Shown piece by piece: positions 1 through 5,895 of a stretch of DNA of 12,819 bases (its first letter is position 1; each line of letters starts with the position of its first letter). The notes under the pieces were generated by a model, which saw only the letters and a list, made by a program, of their open reading frames with translations, ran no database searches and was not told the DNA's origin. The stretch covers positions 1-12,819 of the forward strand of contig CABUUE010000019.1 in the NCBI GenBank assembly GCA_902494685.1, given 5' to 3'. A program made the translations under genes and the position numbers. The stretch is from an uncultured Collinsella sp. Lineage in GTDB: Bacteria; Actinomycetota; Coriobacteriia; Coriobacteriales; Coriobacteriaceae.

Positions 1-138
1 AACCCGCGAGGGGGCGAGCGTCAAGCGGACGCGCAGCGTCCGCAGCGAGCCGGCGAGGGCGCCGGCAGGCGGCCGAAGCCGGTGCGGATTTGCGCAGCAA
101 ATACGCAGACGTCCCACCGCCCCTACCATGTATTACTT
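1..138. other. GC-rich hairpin cluster, no gene supported
   Basis: Three short perfect stem-loops follow one another. One is GCGGACG/CGTCCGC at 25-43. The second is GCCGGCG/CGCCGGC at 49-66, and the third is ATTTGC/GCAAAT at 88-102. The stretch leads straight into the plus-strand terminator at 139-178. All three plus frames are open from base 1 through the terminator, so no plus-strand stop codon precedes it here. If the terminator serves a coding gene, that gene must stop left of base 1, which would make this its structured 3' untranslated part. A small RNA is the alternative. No product is assigned. Confidence 0.4.
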
Positions 139-178
139 ACGAGCCCGTGTCCCCCAGGGATGCGGGCCCGTTTCTTTT
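139..178 (+). terminator. Intrinsic terminator of an unseen upstream plus-strand gene
   Basis: The left arm at 139-153 pairs with the right arm at 157-171 around a 3-base loop. Read as plus-strand RNA, the stem has GU wobbles and one A-C mismatch. It is followed directly by TTTCTTTT (171-178). On the minus strand no U-run follows the stem, so the polarity is plus. It therefore does not belong to ppx, which is transcribed toward it from the right. Confidence 0.65.
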
Positions 179-197
179 GGACGCCGGTAAGGCTCTA

Positions 198-264
198 AGT
201 TGCGGTGGAATAGATCCTGTTTATACCGTTTACCAGCTTATTTAGGAACTATTTCACCGCAACT
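198..264. repeat. 16-bp inverted repeat downstream of ppx
   Basis: AGTTGCGGTGGAATAG at 198-213 is matched by the reverse complement CTATTTCACCGCAACT at 249-264, 15 of 16 bases. The single difference pairs as a G-U wobble in plus-strand RNA. The 35-base middle is AT-rich and contains GTTTA twice. The element starts 13 bases beyond the ppx stop codon. No U-run follows on the minus strand, so it is not a textbook terminator. A dispersed REP/MITE-type repeat or an RNA-stabilising 3' hairpin are both possible. Confidence 0.6.
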
Positions 265-277
265 CAGAGGGAGACGG

Positions 278-1279
278 TTAAAGGGCGCTCAGGCTCGGGG
301 TCCAGCCGATGGTGGGGATGGCGCCGTCGAGGGTCTCGTTGATGGTGGCGGCCATGCCGGCGAGTAGGCTGTTCTCGCTTACGGTGAGTATCTTGTAGCC
401 GCCGACTCGCATGAGCTCGCAGATCACTACGGCGCCAGCCAAGATCACGCCTGCACGTTTGGGCTGTACACCCGGTAGCGCGGCGATGCCTTCCGCGTCC
501 AACACAGACATGCGCTCGATAGCGGCCGAGACCTGCTCCAGCGACAGTTCGCGTAGGTGCACAAAGCTCGAATCGTACGGTTCCAGCTCGTGGACCAGCG
601 CCACGAGCGTGGTAACGGTGCCACCCACCGCGACCAGACGCTCTGCACGCTCAAAGTCGCTGGGCAGGCCCTCAAAATAGGCGGCAAACTGCTCGCCCGC
701 CCAGTTGGCAGCGGCAGCAAGCTCGCCGTCCGCAGGCGGCAGCGCCGAGAAAAACCGCTCGGTCACGCGGCGACAACCGATGTCCAGCGAGCGCGTTCCC
801 TCCAGTGCAAAGACGCCGCGCTCCGGCGCATAGACGCCCGTCGCGAGCTCCGTGGATCCGCCACCCGAATCGGCAACAATGATGCGCTCGCCGGCAAAGT
901 CGTGCGCCACGCCAAAAAACGTCAGGCGTGCCTCGACCTCGCCCGGAATCACCTGTGGCTCAAGCCCCAGATCGCGCAGGCCGTCCAGCAGCAGCGCGGC
1001 ATTGGACGCATCGCGCGCGGCGCTCGTGCACGTGGTGCAGATGCACGCGGCCCCAAAGGCACGGGCCTCATCCACAAACATGCGACACGCAGTGAGCACA
1101 CGCTCGACAGCCGTCTCGCAAAAGCGACCCGTCGCGTCCACACCCTCGCCCAGGTCGGTAATCTCGGTATGCTTGGACGATTCCACGATCACCCCGCCCT
1201 CGACCTGCGCTAATACCAGTCGCGACGACACCGTTCCCAGATCGATCGCCGCCACCTTATATCGTTTGCAATCTGCCAT
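278..1279 (-). CDS. ppx: Ppx/GppA family phosphatase (exopolyphosphatase-like)
   Basis: 333 aa, matching the single-module, N-terminal-domain-only forms of the family rather than the roughly 500-residue E. coli proteins. The ASKHA phosphate-binding fold is visible. Phosphate motif 1 reads AAIDLGTVSSRL (10-21), and the catalytic-glutamate region is IPGEVEARL (111-119). The second phosphate loop is DSGGGSTEL (137-145), followed by SLDIGCRRVTERF (164-176), AVGGTVTTL (217-225) and the C-terminal VSENSLLAGM (300-309). Family members remove terminal phosphate from polyphosphate or convert pppGpp to ppGpp; the sequence does not decide which. The start is ATG with GGAGGGGAG (1286-1294) 6 bases upstream. 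It follows divIC by 20 bases and is probably co-transcribed with it. Oddity: the usual GSN/GTN of motif 1 is GTV here, so Asn is replaced by Val17. Confidence 0.9.
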   Translation of the reverse strand: MADCKRYKVAAIDLGTVSSRLVLAQVEGGVIVESSKHTEITDLGEGVDATGRFCETAVERVLTACRMFVDEARAFGAACICTTCTSAARDASNAALLLDGLRDLGLEPQVIPGEVEARLTFFGVAHDFAGERIIVADSGGGSTELATGVYAPERGVFALEGTRSLDIGCRRVTERFFSALPPADGELAAAANWAGEQFAAYFEGLPSDFERAERLVAVGGTVTTLVALVHELEPYDSSFVHLRELSLEQVSAAIERMSVLDAEGIAALPGVQPKRAGVILAGAVVICELMRVGGYKILTVSENSLLAGMAATINETLDGAIPTIGWTPSLSAL

Positions 1280-1299
1280 TGCCGGCTCCCCTCCGGGCG

Positions 1300-2070
1300 C
1301 TATTTGCCGTTGGACACGACCGTCTGGCCCTCGACACCGTTAAACCCAAACAGCATGTCGAGCGCCTGGATGTACCACGGGGCGTCCTTACCGACTTCTT
1401 CGATTTCCTTGGCAACTTCGCTGGCCTTCTTGGCGTTCGACGAATTCTTGCTCGAAGACGAATCCGAATCGTCGTCCAGGCCCTGCACTTCAATCCTCTT
1501 CTCGCCGGGCATCACCAGGCCCAGATCCTCGGATGCCGCGTCCTTGATACCCTCCTCCGAGAGCAGCTTGTCGACGCTTTTTTGCAGCTCATCATTGTAT
1601 TGCTGGCGAATCTCGACCTGCTTGGCCAAGATATCGCTCGAGCGTTTGGCAACGTAAAGGTCGCGCACGGGGAAGTACAGGCTCACGAGCGCCAGGGCGA
1701 CGACAATGCCAACAAACAGCCCTCGCTGGGGACCGTGGGTAAAGTCGTAAATTGCCTTGACCACCGCGTTATCGTTGGCGTAATGCATGAAGTCCGAGCC
1801 CGAAAGACGGTTCGAGGGCCTACTCGGCTTTTCATGCGTTTGAGCCGAAGAACGCTGAGCATGCTCCGAATGCGCCGGGCGCACCGAACGTGGCGGACGG
1901 TCCGTCGGCGTATTCATTTGAGCACGGGAGTGTGAGGCACTTGTCGGTCGCTGCATGGAGCGGTCGGCACCGGCGTAATCGGACCCGCCGAGCTGCACCG
2001 TGCGCGCACGGCGAGGTGACGGCTCACGCGAACCGGCGGAATAGTACCTGTTGTCGTAAATCTGATCCAT
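1300..2070 (-). CDS. divIC: DivIC/FtsB-family septum formation protein
   Basis: 256 aa from the ATG at 2068-2070. A longer frame reaches 2196, but it would run back into the eno terminator. The chosen start has AAGG 5-6 bases upstream and begins MDQIYDNRYY. The N-terminal ~110 residues are polar, rich in Arg/Ser/Pro and probably cytoplasmic. One membrane segment (about 117-135, FVGIVVALALVSLYFPV) follows. Next comes a coiled-coil-like stretch (about 137-170), then the DivIC/FtsB hallmark EEGIKDAASEDLGLVMPGE (172-190). An acidic/Ser-rich linker follows (198-212), then a short hydrophobic C-terminus (PWYIQALDMLFGF, 231-243). The family forms a complex with FtsL and FtsQ/DivIB at the division site. 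The order eno-divIC-ppx matches the arrangement known from mycobacteria. The protein is much longer than the ~100-residue E. coli FtsB because of the extra N- and C-terminal parts. Confidence 0.85.
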   Translation of the reverse strand: MDQIYDNRYYSAGSREPSPRRARTVQLGGSDYAGADRSMQRPTSASHSRAQMNTPTDRPPRSVRPAHSEHAQRSSAQTHEKPSRPSNRLSGSDFMHYANDNAVVKAIYDFTHGPQRGLFVGIVVALALVSLYFPVRDLYVAKRSSDILAKQVEIRQQYNDELQKSVDKLLSEEGIKDAASEDLGLVMPGEKRIEVQGLDDDSDSSSSKNSSNAKKASEVAKEIEEVGKDAPWYIQALDMLFGFNGVEGQTVVSNGK

Positions 2071-2113
2071 GTGCGCCTTGTGCGGTTGAGGTTTGTTTGC
2101 GCTAAGTCTTTTA

Positions 2114-2122
2114 GTTATAGCA
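2114..2122 (-). promoter_or_regulatory. Candidate extended -10 promoter for divIC-ppx
   Basis: On the minus strand TGCTATAAC fits an extended -10 (TGnTATAAt-like). It lies about 44 bases upstream of the divIC ATG and downstream of the eno terminator, where a promoter would be expected. No clear -35 hexamer is visible, as is common for extended -10 promoters. This is pattern reading only. Confidence 0.4.
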
Positions 2123-2161
2123 CGAGTGCGCGCACCGCCTTCGGCGGCCCTTGCTCGACAT

Positions 2162-2193
2162 AAAAAAGGCGCTGAGCCATATGGCCCAGCGCC
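2162..2193 (-). terminator. Intrinsic terminator of eno
   Basis: Plus-strand 2168-2193 is a near-perfect 13+13 palindrome (GGCGCTGAGCCAT / ATGGCCCAGCGCC). The only non-Watson-Crick pair is a G-U wobble in the minus-strand RNA. It is followed on the minus strand by six U (2167-2162). It begins 73 bases past the eno stop codon and separates eno from divIC. Confidence 0.85.
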
Positions 2194-2266
2194 CAATGGT
2201 GCTCAACAGTGCCCGACGGGAGCAAGGCGAATCCGAGTCAGCCCCGCCCCCGCACACGCCGCTTGC

Positions 2267-3556
2267 CTAGCGAATGTTGTAGAACGCGGCCTTGCCGGCG
2301 TAGCGCGCGCTGCCCTCGAGCTCGTCCTCGATACGGATGAGCTGGTTGTACTTAGCGATGCGATCGCTACGGCACGGGGCGCCCGACTTGATCTGGCCGG
2401 CATTGACGCCCACGACCAGGTCGGCGATCGTGGAATCCTCGGTCTCGCCGGAACGGTGGCTCACGATGCAAGCGTAGCCGGCCTCCTTGGCGGTTTCGAT
2501 GGCCTCGAGCGACTCGGTGAGCGTGCCGATCTGGTTGACCTTGACCAGGATCGCGTTGGCGGCGCCCAGCTCGATGCCCTTCTTGAGGCGCTCGGTGTTG
2601 GTGACAAACAGGTCGTCGCCCACCAGCTGCACCTTGTTGCCAATGCGACGGGTGAGCTCGACCCAGCCGTCCCAATCCTCCTCGGCCATGCCGTCCTCGA
2701 TGGAGATGATGGGATAGGTGTCGACGAGCTTCTCCCAGTAATCGACCATCTGGGCGCTCGTGTACTCAACGCCCTCGCCCTTGAGCTCGTACATGCCGGT
2801 CTCGGCGTTGTAGAACTCGGTCGATGCCGGATCCATGGCGTACATGAAGTCGACGCCGGGCTTAAAGCCGGCCTTCTCGACGGCCTTGGTGATGTACTCG
2901 AACGGCTCGGCATTGGTCTTGAGGTTGGGCGCGAAACCGCCCTCGTCGCCCACGCCGCCGCCCAGGCCGGCCTCGTGCAGCACGCCCTTGAGGGTGTGGT
3001 AGACCTCGGCGCACCAGCGCAGGCCCTCGGCAAAGCTCGGAGCACCCACGGGCATGATCATGAACTCCTGGAAGTCCACGTTGTTGTCGGCATGCACGCC
3101 ACCGTTGAGGATATTCATCATGGGCGTGGGCAGCAGGTGAGCGTTGACGCCGCCCAGGTACTGATACAGCGACAGGCCCGCCGACTCTGCCGCAGCGCGG
3201 GCAACGGCCAGCGACACGCCCAGAATGGCGTTGGCGCCGAGCTTAGTTTTGTTGGGCGTACCGTCGGCGGCGATTAGCGCGGCATCGACGGCGCGCTGAT
3301 CGAAGGCGTCGAGGCCCACGACAGCATCGGCGCACTCGTTGTTGACGTGCTCGACGGCCTGTGAGACGCCCTTGCCCAGATAGCGGCCCTTGTCGCCGTC
3401 GCGCAGCTCACATGCCTCAAAGGCGCCGGTCGAAGCGCCCGAAGGCACCATCGCGCGGCCGAAGCTGCCGTCCTCGAGCACGACCTCGACCTCGACGGTG
3501 GGGTTGCCGCGACTGTCGAGCACCTCGCGACCGTAGACATCCAAAATATCGCTCAT
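2267..3556 (-). CDS. eno: Enolase (phosphopyruvate hydratase)
   Basis: 429 aa, the normal length for bacterial enolase. It interconverts 2-phosphoglycerate and phosphoenolpyruvate in glycolysis. All the expected active-site features are present: HADN with His155, QEF with Glu164, GDEGG with Glu205, and the Mg ligands Asp242, Glu287 (IEDGM) and Asp314 (GDDLF). Also present are Lys339 in LVKVNQIGT, the signature SHRSGETEDSTIADL (366-380) with His367-Arg368-Ser369, and Lys390 in IKSGAP. The C-terminal RIAKYNQLIRIEDEL is typical. The start is ATG with GAGGGAGA (about 3562-3569) just upstream. The gene has its own promoter region and terminator, so it is probably expressed largely independently of mazG and divIC. 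Nothing in it looks broken. Confidence 0.98.
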   Translation of the reverse strand: MSDILDVYGREVLDSRGNPTVEVEVVLEDGSFGRAMVPSGASTGAFEACELRDGDKGRYLGKGVSQAVEHVNNECADAVVGLDAFDQRAVDAALIAADGTPNKTKLGANAILGVSLAVARAAAESAGLSLYQYLGGVNAHLLPTPMMNILNGGVHADNNVDFQEFMIMPVGAPSFAEGLRWCAEVYHTLKGVLHEAGLGGGVGDEGGFAPNLKTNAEPFEYITKAVEKAGFKPGVDFMYAMDPASTEFYNAETGMYELKGEGVEYTSAQMVDYWEKLVDTYPIISIEDGMAEEDWDGWVELTRRIGNKVQLVGDDLFVTNTERLKKGIELGAANAILVKVNQIGTLTESLEAIETAKEAGYACIVSHRSGETEDSTIADLVVGVNAGQIKSGAPCRSDRIAKYNQLIRIEDELEGSARYAGKAAFYNIR

Positions 3557-3632
3557 GTTGTCTCCCTCTCACTTGGAAACGAGTTGAATGCTTGGCGACG
3601 CGGCTTACACGCTGCAGCGGCGCGAAGGTTCA

Positions 3633-3677
3633 TAAGTTAGCCTTGTCGCACTTTTTGCATTATGCCCTAAGTTAGCC
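3633..3677. repeat. 10-bp direct repeat in the eno upstream region
   Basis: TAAGTTAGCC occurs at 3633-3642 and again at 3668-3677, with a start-to-start distance of 35 bases. On the minus strand each copy reads GGCTAACTTA. The distal copy lies inside the spacer of the proposed eno promoter, and the proximal copy lies just downstream of the -10. Paired identical sites across a promoter would suit a DNA-binding regulator. This function is inferred. Confidence 0.5.
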
Positions 3678-3688
3678 AAGCGATACAA
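3659..3688 (-). promoter_or_regulatory. Candidate sigma-70-type promoter of eno
   Basis: On the minus strand TTGTAT (3688-3683) and CATAAT (3664-3659) are separated by 18 bases. They lie after the mazG terminator and about 100 bases upstream of the eno ATG. This implies a leader of roughly 95 bases. The AT-rich character of this segment contrasts with the surrounding genes. Confidence 0.5.
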
Positions 3689-3695
3689 TCTTTTT

Positions 3696-3740
3696 AAAAA
3701 AATAATGGGAGCGATGGGACAAGTCTGTCCCGTCGCTCCC
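3696..3740 (-). terminator. Intrinsic terminator of mazG
   Basis: A 14-bp stem (3707-3720 with 3727-3740) closes a 6-base loop, with one A-C mismatch in the minus-strand RNA. It is followed on that strand by AUUAUUUUUUU (3706-3696). It begins 6 bases after the mazG stop codon, so it ends the larC2-yfcE-mazG transcript just before the eno promoter. Confidence 0.88.
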
Positions 3741-3746
3741 GCGGTA

Positions 3747-4607
3747 TTACTCCCCTGCCTTTGCTGCGTCCCACAGGTCGTTGAGGCCATGGGTCGAAAG
3801 CTCGGCCAGATCCACGTGGGCGTCGGCCGCCATCTGCTCCATCGCGGCCCAGCGGCGGCGGAACTTTGCCGTGCTGGCACGCAGGGCGCTCTCGGCGTCG
3901 ATGCCCTCCTTGCGCGCAACGTTGACCAGGGCAAAGAGCAGGTCGCCAAACTCCATCTCGCGCTCGGGCGAGCCGGGAGCCTCGGCCTCAAACTCGGCAC
4001 GCTCCTCGGCGACCTCGTCCCACACGTCCTGGACCGTCTCCCACTCAAAGCCCACGGCAGCCGCCTTGCGCGACACCTTCTGAGCCTGCATCAGCGCCGG
4101 CAGGTGCGTGGGCACGCCGTCGAGCAGCCCCTCGGGCGCGGCCTTGCCTGCCGCCACGGCCTGGTCTTTGGCGGCTTTCTCGGCAAGCTTGACCTCGTCC
4201 CAAATCTTGAGTACCTCGTCGGAGTTGTCGGCGTCCGCATCGCCAAACACGTGTGGGTGGCGGCGAATGAGCTTGGCGTCGATATCGCGCGCCACATCGG
4301 CCAGCGTAAACTCACCGGCGTCCGCCGCAATCTGCGCATGCAGCACCACCTGCATGAGCACGTCGCCCAGCTCCTCGCGCAGATGCGCGGCATCATCGGC
4401 CTCGATGCAATCGAGCGCCTCGTAGGCTTCCTCAATCATGTTCTTGCCGATGCTCTGATGCGTCTGTTCGCGGTCCCACGGGCAGCCGTCGGGCTGACGC
4501 AGGCGCCAAATGGTCTGCACCAGATGCTGCAGCTCGGCCGATGCATCCACCAGCGTGGACAGATCGCGCGAGCCCTCGGCATTTTGCTGAGCCATGTGCT
4601 GCGCCAT
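3747..4607 (-). CDS. mazG: Nucleoside triphosphate pyrophosphohydrolase MazG
   Basis: 286 aa, close to the usual two-module MazG length. It hydrolyses NTPs/dNTPs to the monophosphate and pyrophosphate, clearing abnormal nucleotides. The N-terminal module shows LRQPDGCPWDREQTH (36-50), the metal-binding EExxE at Glu59-Glu60-Glu63, EELGD (78-82) and RRHPHVFG (115-122). The second module repeats the pattern with EERAE (201-205) and EFGDLLFALVN (219-229), ending FRRRW (249-253). The start is ATG with AGGAGGA (4614-4620) 6 bases upstream. That Shine-Dalgarno lies inside the end of yfcE, whose stop is only 2 bases from this start, so translation is probably coupled. A second in-frame ATG four codons later is less well placed. 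mazG next to eno is also the mycobacterial arrangement. Confidence 0.95.
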   Translation of the reverse strand: MAQHMAQQNAEGSRDLSTLVDASAELQHLVQTIWRLRQPDGCPWDREQTHQSIGKNMIEEAYEALDCIEADDAAHLREELGDVLMQVVLHAQIAADAGEFTLADVARDIDAKLIRRHPHVFGDADADNSDEVLKIWDEVKLAEKAAKDQAVAAGKAAPEGLLDGVPTHLPALMQAQKVSRKAAAVGFEWETVQDVWDEVAEERAEFEAEAPGSPEREMEFGDLLFALVNVARKEGIDAESALRASTAKFRRRWAAMEQMAADAHVDLAELSTHGLNDLWDAAKAGE

Positions 4608-4609
4608 GG

Positions 4610-5158
4610 TTAGTCCTCCTCCATGATCACGTGGCGGAACGCGCCGCCCTCGTAGATGCCGTAGCTGTGCGAGCCGTCCTTGGGAATGCTCACGCTGCCG
4701 GGGTTGAAGAGCCGCAGGCCCGGGTGCGCGGCGCTCTCCTCGTTGACCTTGATGTGCGTGTGGCCGTAGACGAGCGCGGAGCCCTCGGGCAGCGCGGGCG
4801 CGTGGTCGACGCTGTTGTGCATGCCGGCGCCAAAGACGTGGCCGTGCGTCAGGAACAGCTCGCGACCGGTCTCGTCGAACAGCGTGGCGTAGTCGGCCAT
4901 GAGGGGGAAGTCGAGGACCATCTGGTCGACCTCGGCATCGCAGTTGCCGCGGACGGCGATGATGCGGTCGGCCAGGGCGTTGAGCAGCGGGATTACGCGC
5001 TTGGGGGCGTAGTCGCGCGGCAGGTCGTTGCGCGGACCGTGATAGAGCAGGTCGCCCAGCAGGACGATGCGGTCGGGCTGCTCGGACTCGATGGCGGCGA
5101 CCAGGCGCTCAGTCCAATATGCCGAACCGTGGATGTCGGAAGCGATAAGGTATTTCAT
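4610..5158 (-). CDS. yfcE: YfcE/MJ0936-type metallophosphoesterase
   Basis: 182 aa, the same size class as E. coli YfcE. It is a small calcineurin-like phosphodiesterase with two bound metals; the family cleaves model phosphodiesters and its natural substrate is uncertain. The five blocks of metal-binding motifs are intact: SDIHGS (Asp8, His10), LLGDLLYHGPRN (Asp36), RGNCD (Asn72), LTHGH (His105) and YGHTH (His133, His135). The C-terminal NPGSVSIPKDG is also typical. The reading frame can be extended to a TTG at 5224. The ATG at 5156-5158 gives the family N-terminus MKYLIASDIHG and has AAAGGA (5166-5171) 7 bases upstream, so I chose it. It follows the LarC2-like gene by 58 bases and is translationally tied to mazG. 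Confidence 0.93.
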   Translation of the reverse strand: MKYLIASDIHGSAYWTERLVAAIESEQPDRIVLLGDLLYHGPRNDLPRDYAPKRVIPLLNALADRIIAVRGNCDAEVDQMVLDFPLMADYATLFDETGRELFLTHGHVFGAGMHNSVDHAPALPEGSALVYGHTHIKVNEESAAHPGLRLFNPGSVSIPKDGSHSYGIYEGGAFRHVIMEED

Positions 5159-5216
5159 GGGGAGTTCCTTTCGGATGGGGTTGATGTGGCCGGGCGCGGC
5201 GCGTCGCTCGGCCGTG

Positions 5217-5702
5217 TTACTCAAATCGCAGTGCCACGGCTTGTGCCGCCTGCATCACGCGCTGGAGCGGCACGTTATGCTCGCGAGCGAGGCGGGAGCA
5301 GTCTTCGTACTCGGGCGCCGCACGCTCACTACCGTCGGGCAGGGTCGCCACCTTGACGGACACCTCGCCCCATGGCGTTGTTACGCGCTCAAAGCGGCGT
5401 GGTAGGCAAACGCGCTCCATAACCTGGCGGCGGATGCCATTGGTCGTGGTTTCCAAAAAGATAATCGTCTGTAGGCGCTCGATATCCTCGTGGGTACAGA
5501 TTACCTGCAGCTGCCAGCCGGGACGGCCCTTCTTGCAATAGAGGGGCAGCCAGTGCACCTCGCGCGCACCGGCCTCGCGCAGGCGGTCGGCGGCGTAGGC
5601 GAGCACCTCGGGCGACGCGTCGTCGATATCGCATTCCAGCTTGACGATGGTCTCGGGCGCATCGGTCTCGCGGGACAGCGGAGATTTGCTATCGCATGGC
5701 AT
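5217..5702 (-). CDS. larC: LarC C-terminal domain (LarC2)-like protein, free-standing
   Basis: 161 aa. The sequence matches the C-terminal half of LarC (DUF111 family), the CTP-dependent enzyme that inserts nickel into the pincer nucleotide cofactor of lactate racemase-type enzymes. Recognisable blocks are ECDIDDASPEVLAYA (23-37), LPLYCKKGRPG (52-62), IIFLETTTNGIRR (80-92), and the PEYEDC block (130-135) with the LAREHNVPL stretch after it. The N-terminal LarC1 half is absent: no in-frame or adjacent minus-strand gene encodes it, because the neighbouring DNA is the divergent PHP gene. In Lactobacillus plantarum LarC1 and LarC2 are joined by a programmed frameshift; here LarC2 stands alone. 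The start at ATG 5700-5702 has AAAGGAG 9 bases upstream. An ATG at 5739-5741 in the same frame has no Shine-Dalgarno. Family assignment is firm; a role in nickel insertion without LarC1 is uncertain. Confidence 0.85.
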   Translation of the reverse strand: MPCDSKSPLSRETDAPETIVKLECDIDDASPEVLAYAADRLREAGAREVHWLPLYCKKGRPGWQLQVICTHEDIERLQTIIFLETTTNGIRRQVMERVCLPRRFERVTTPWGEVSVKVATLPDGSERAAPEYEDCSRLAREHNVPLQRVMQAAQAVALRFE

Positions 5703-5711
5703 ACGGTCCGG

Positions 5712-5718
5712 CTCCTTT
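5712..5718 (-). promoter_or_regulatory. Ribosome binding site deciding the larC2 start
   Basis: On the minus strand AAAGGAG lies 9 bases before the ATG at 5700-5702. The upstream in-frame ATG at 5739-5741 has no comparable sequence. It also coincides with where transcription would begin from the proposed promoter at 5746-5754. Confidence 0.6.
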
Positions 5719-5745
5719 CCGCACGGGCTCGTTTTGTTCATTCAA

Positions 5746-5754
5746 ACGCTAGCA
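5746..5754 (-). promoter_or_regulatory. Candidate extended -10 of the larC2-yfcE-mazG unit
   Basis: The minus strand reads TGCTAGCGT, which has the TGnTAnnnT pattern of an extended -10. A start site about 7 bases downstream would fall near 5739, ahead of the chosen larC2 Shine-Dalgarno. No -35 is apparent, and the evidence is weak. Confidence 0.3.
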
Positions 5755-5857
5755 CATCGCGGGCGGCGTGGATGTGGCGGAGCGCGATGAGCGCGATTTT
5801 CCCTGTCCGCAAGAAACCGACACCCCGGCGCGCTCGTCGCATCGAGAGCCGCGCCGC

Positions 5858-5863
5858 TACAAT
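5858..5863 (+). promoter_or_regulatory. Candidate -10 of the PHP phosphatase gene
   Basis: TACAAT lies 32 bases before the PHP start codon and ahead of its Shine-Dalgarno AAAGGAG (5884-5890). No convincing -35 was found at 16-18 bases upstream. The segment 5703-5895 is the divergent promoter region for this gene and larC2. Confidence 0.4.
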
Positions 5864-5895
5864 GGAGCGAATTCGCCTGACGCAAAGGAGCTGCC

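Noticed and set aside
2135..2147. Short hairpin CCGCC-TTC-GGCGG between the eno terminator and divIC
   Set aside because: Only a 5-bp stem with no U-run. Such stems are frequent in GC-rich DNA, so no function is assigned.
2071..2196. 42-codon N-terminal extension of divIC
   Set aside because: It would read through the eno terminator hairpin and the proposed divIC promoter. The ATG at 2070 has a Shine-Dalgarno and a sensible N-terminus.
2093..3277. Plus-strand open frame of about 394 codons antisense to eno
   Set aside because: It is a shadow of the enolase gene, with no Shine-Dalgarno, no family motifs and a Leu/Val/Gly/His-biased composition.
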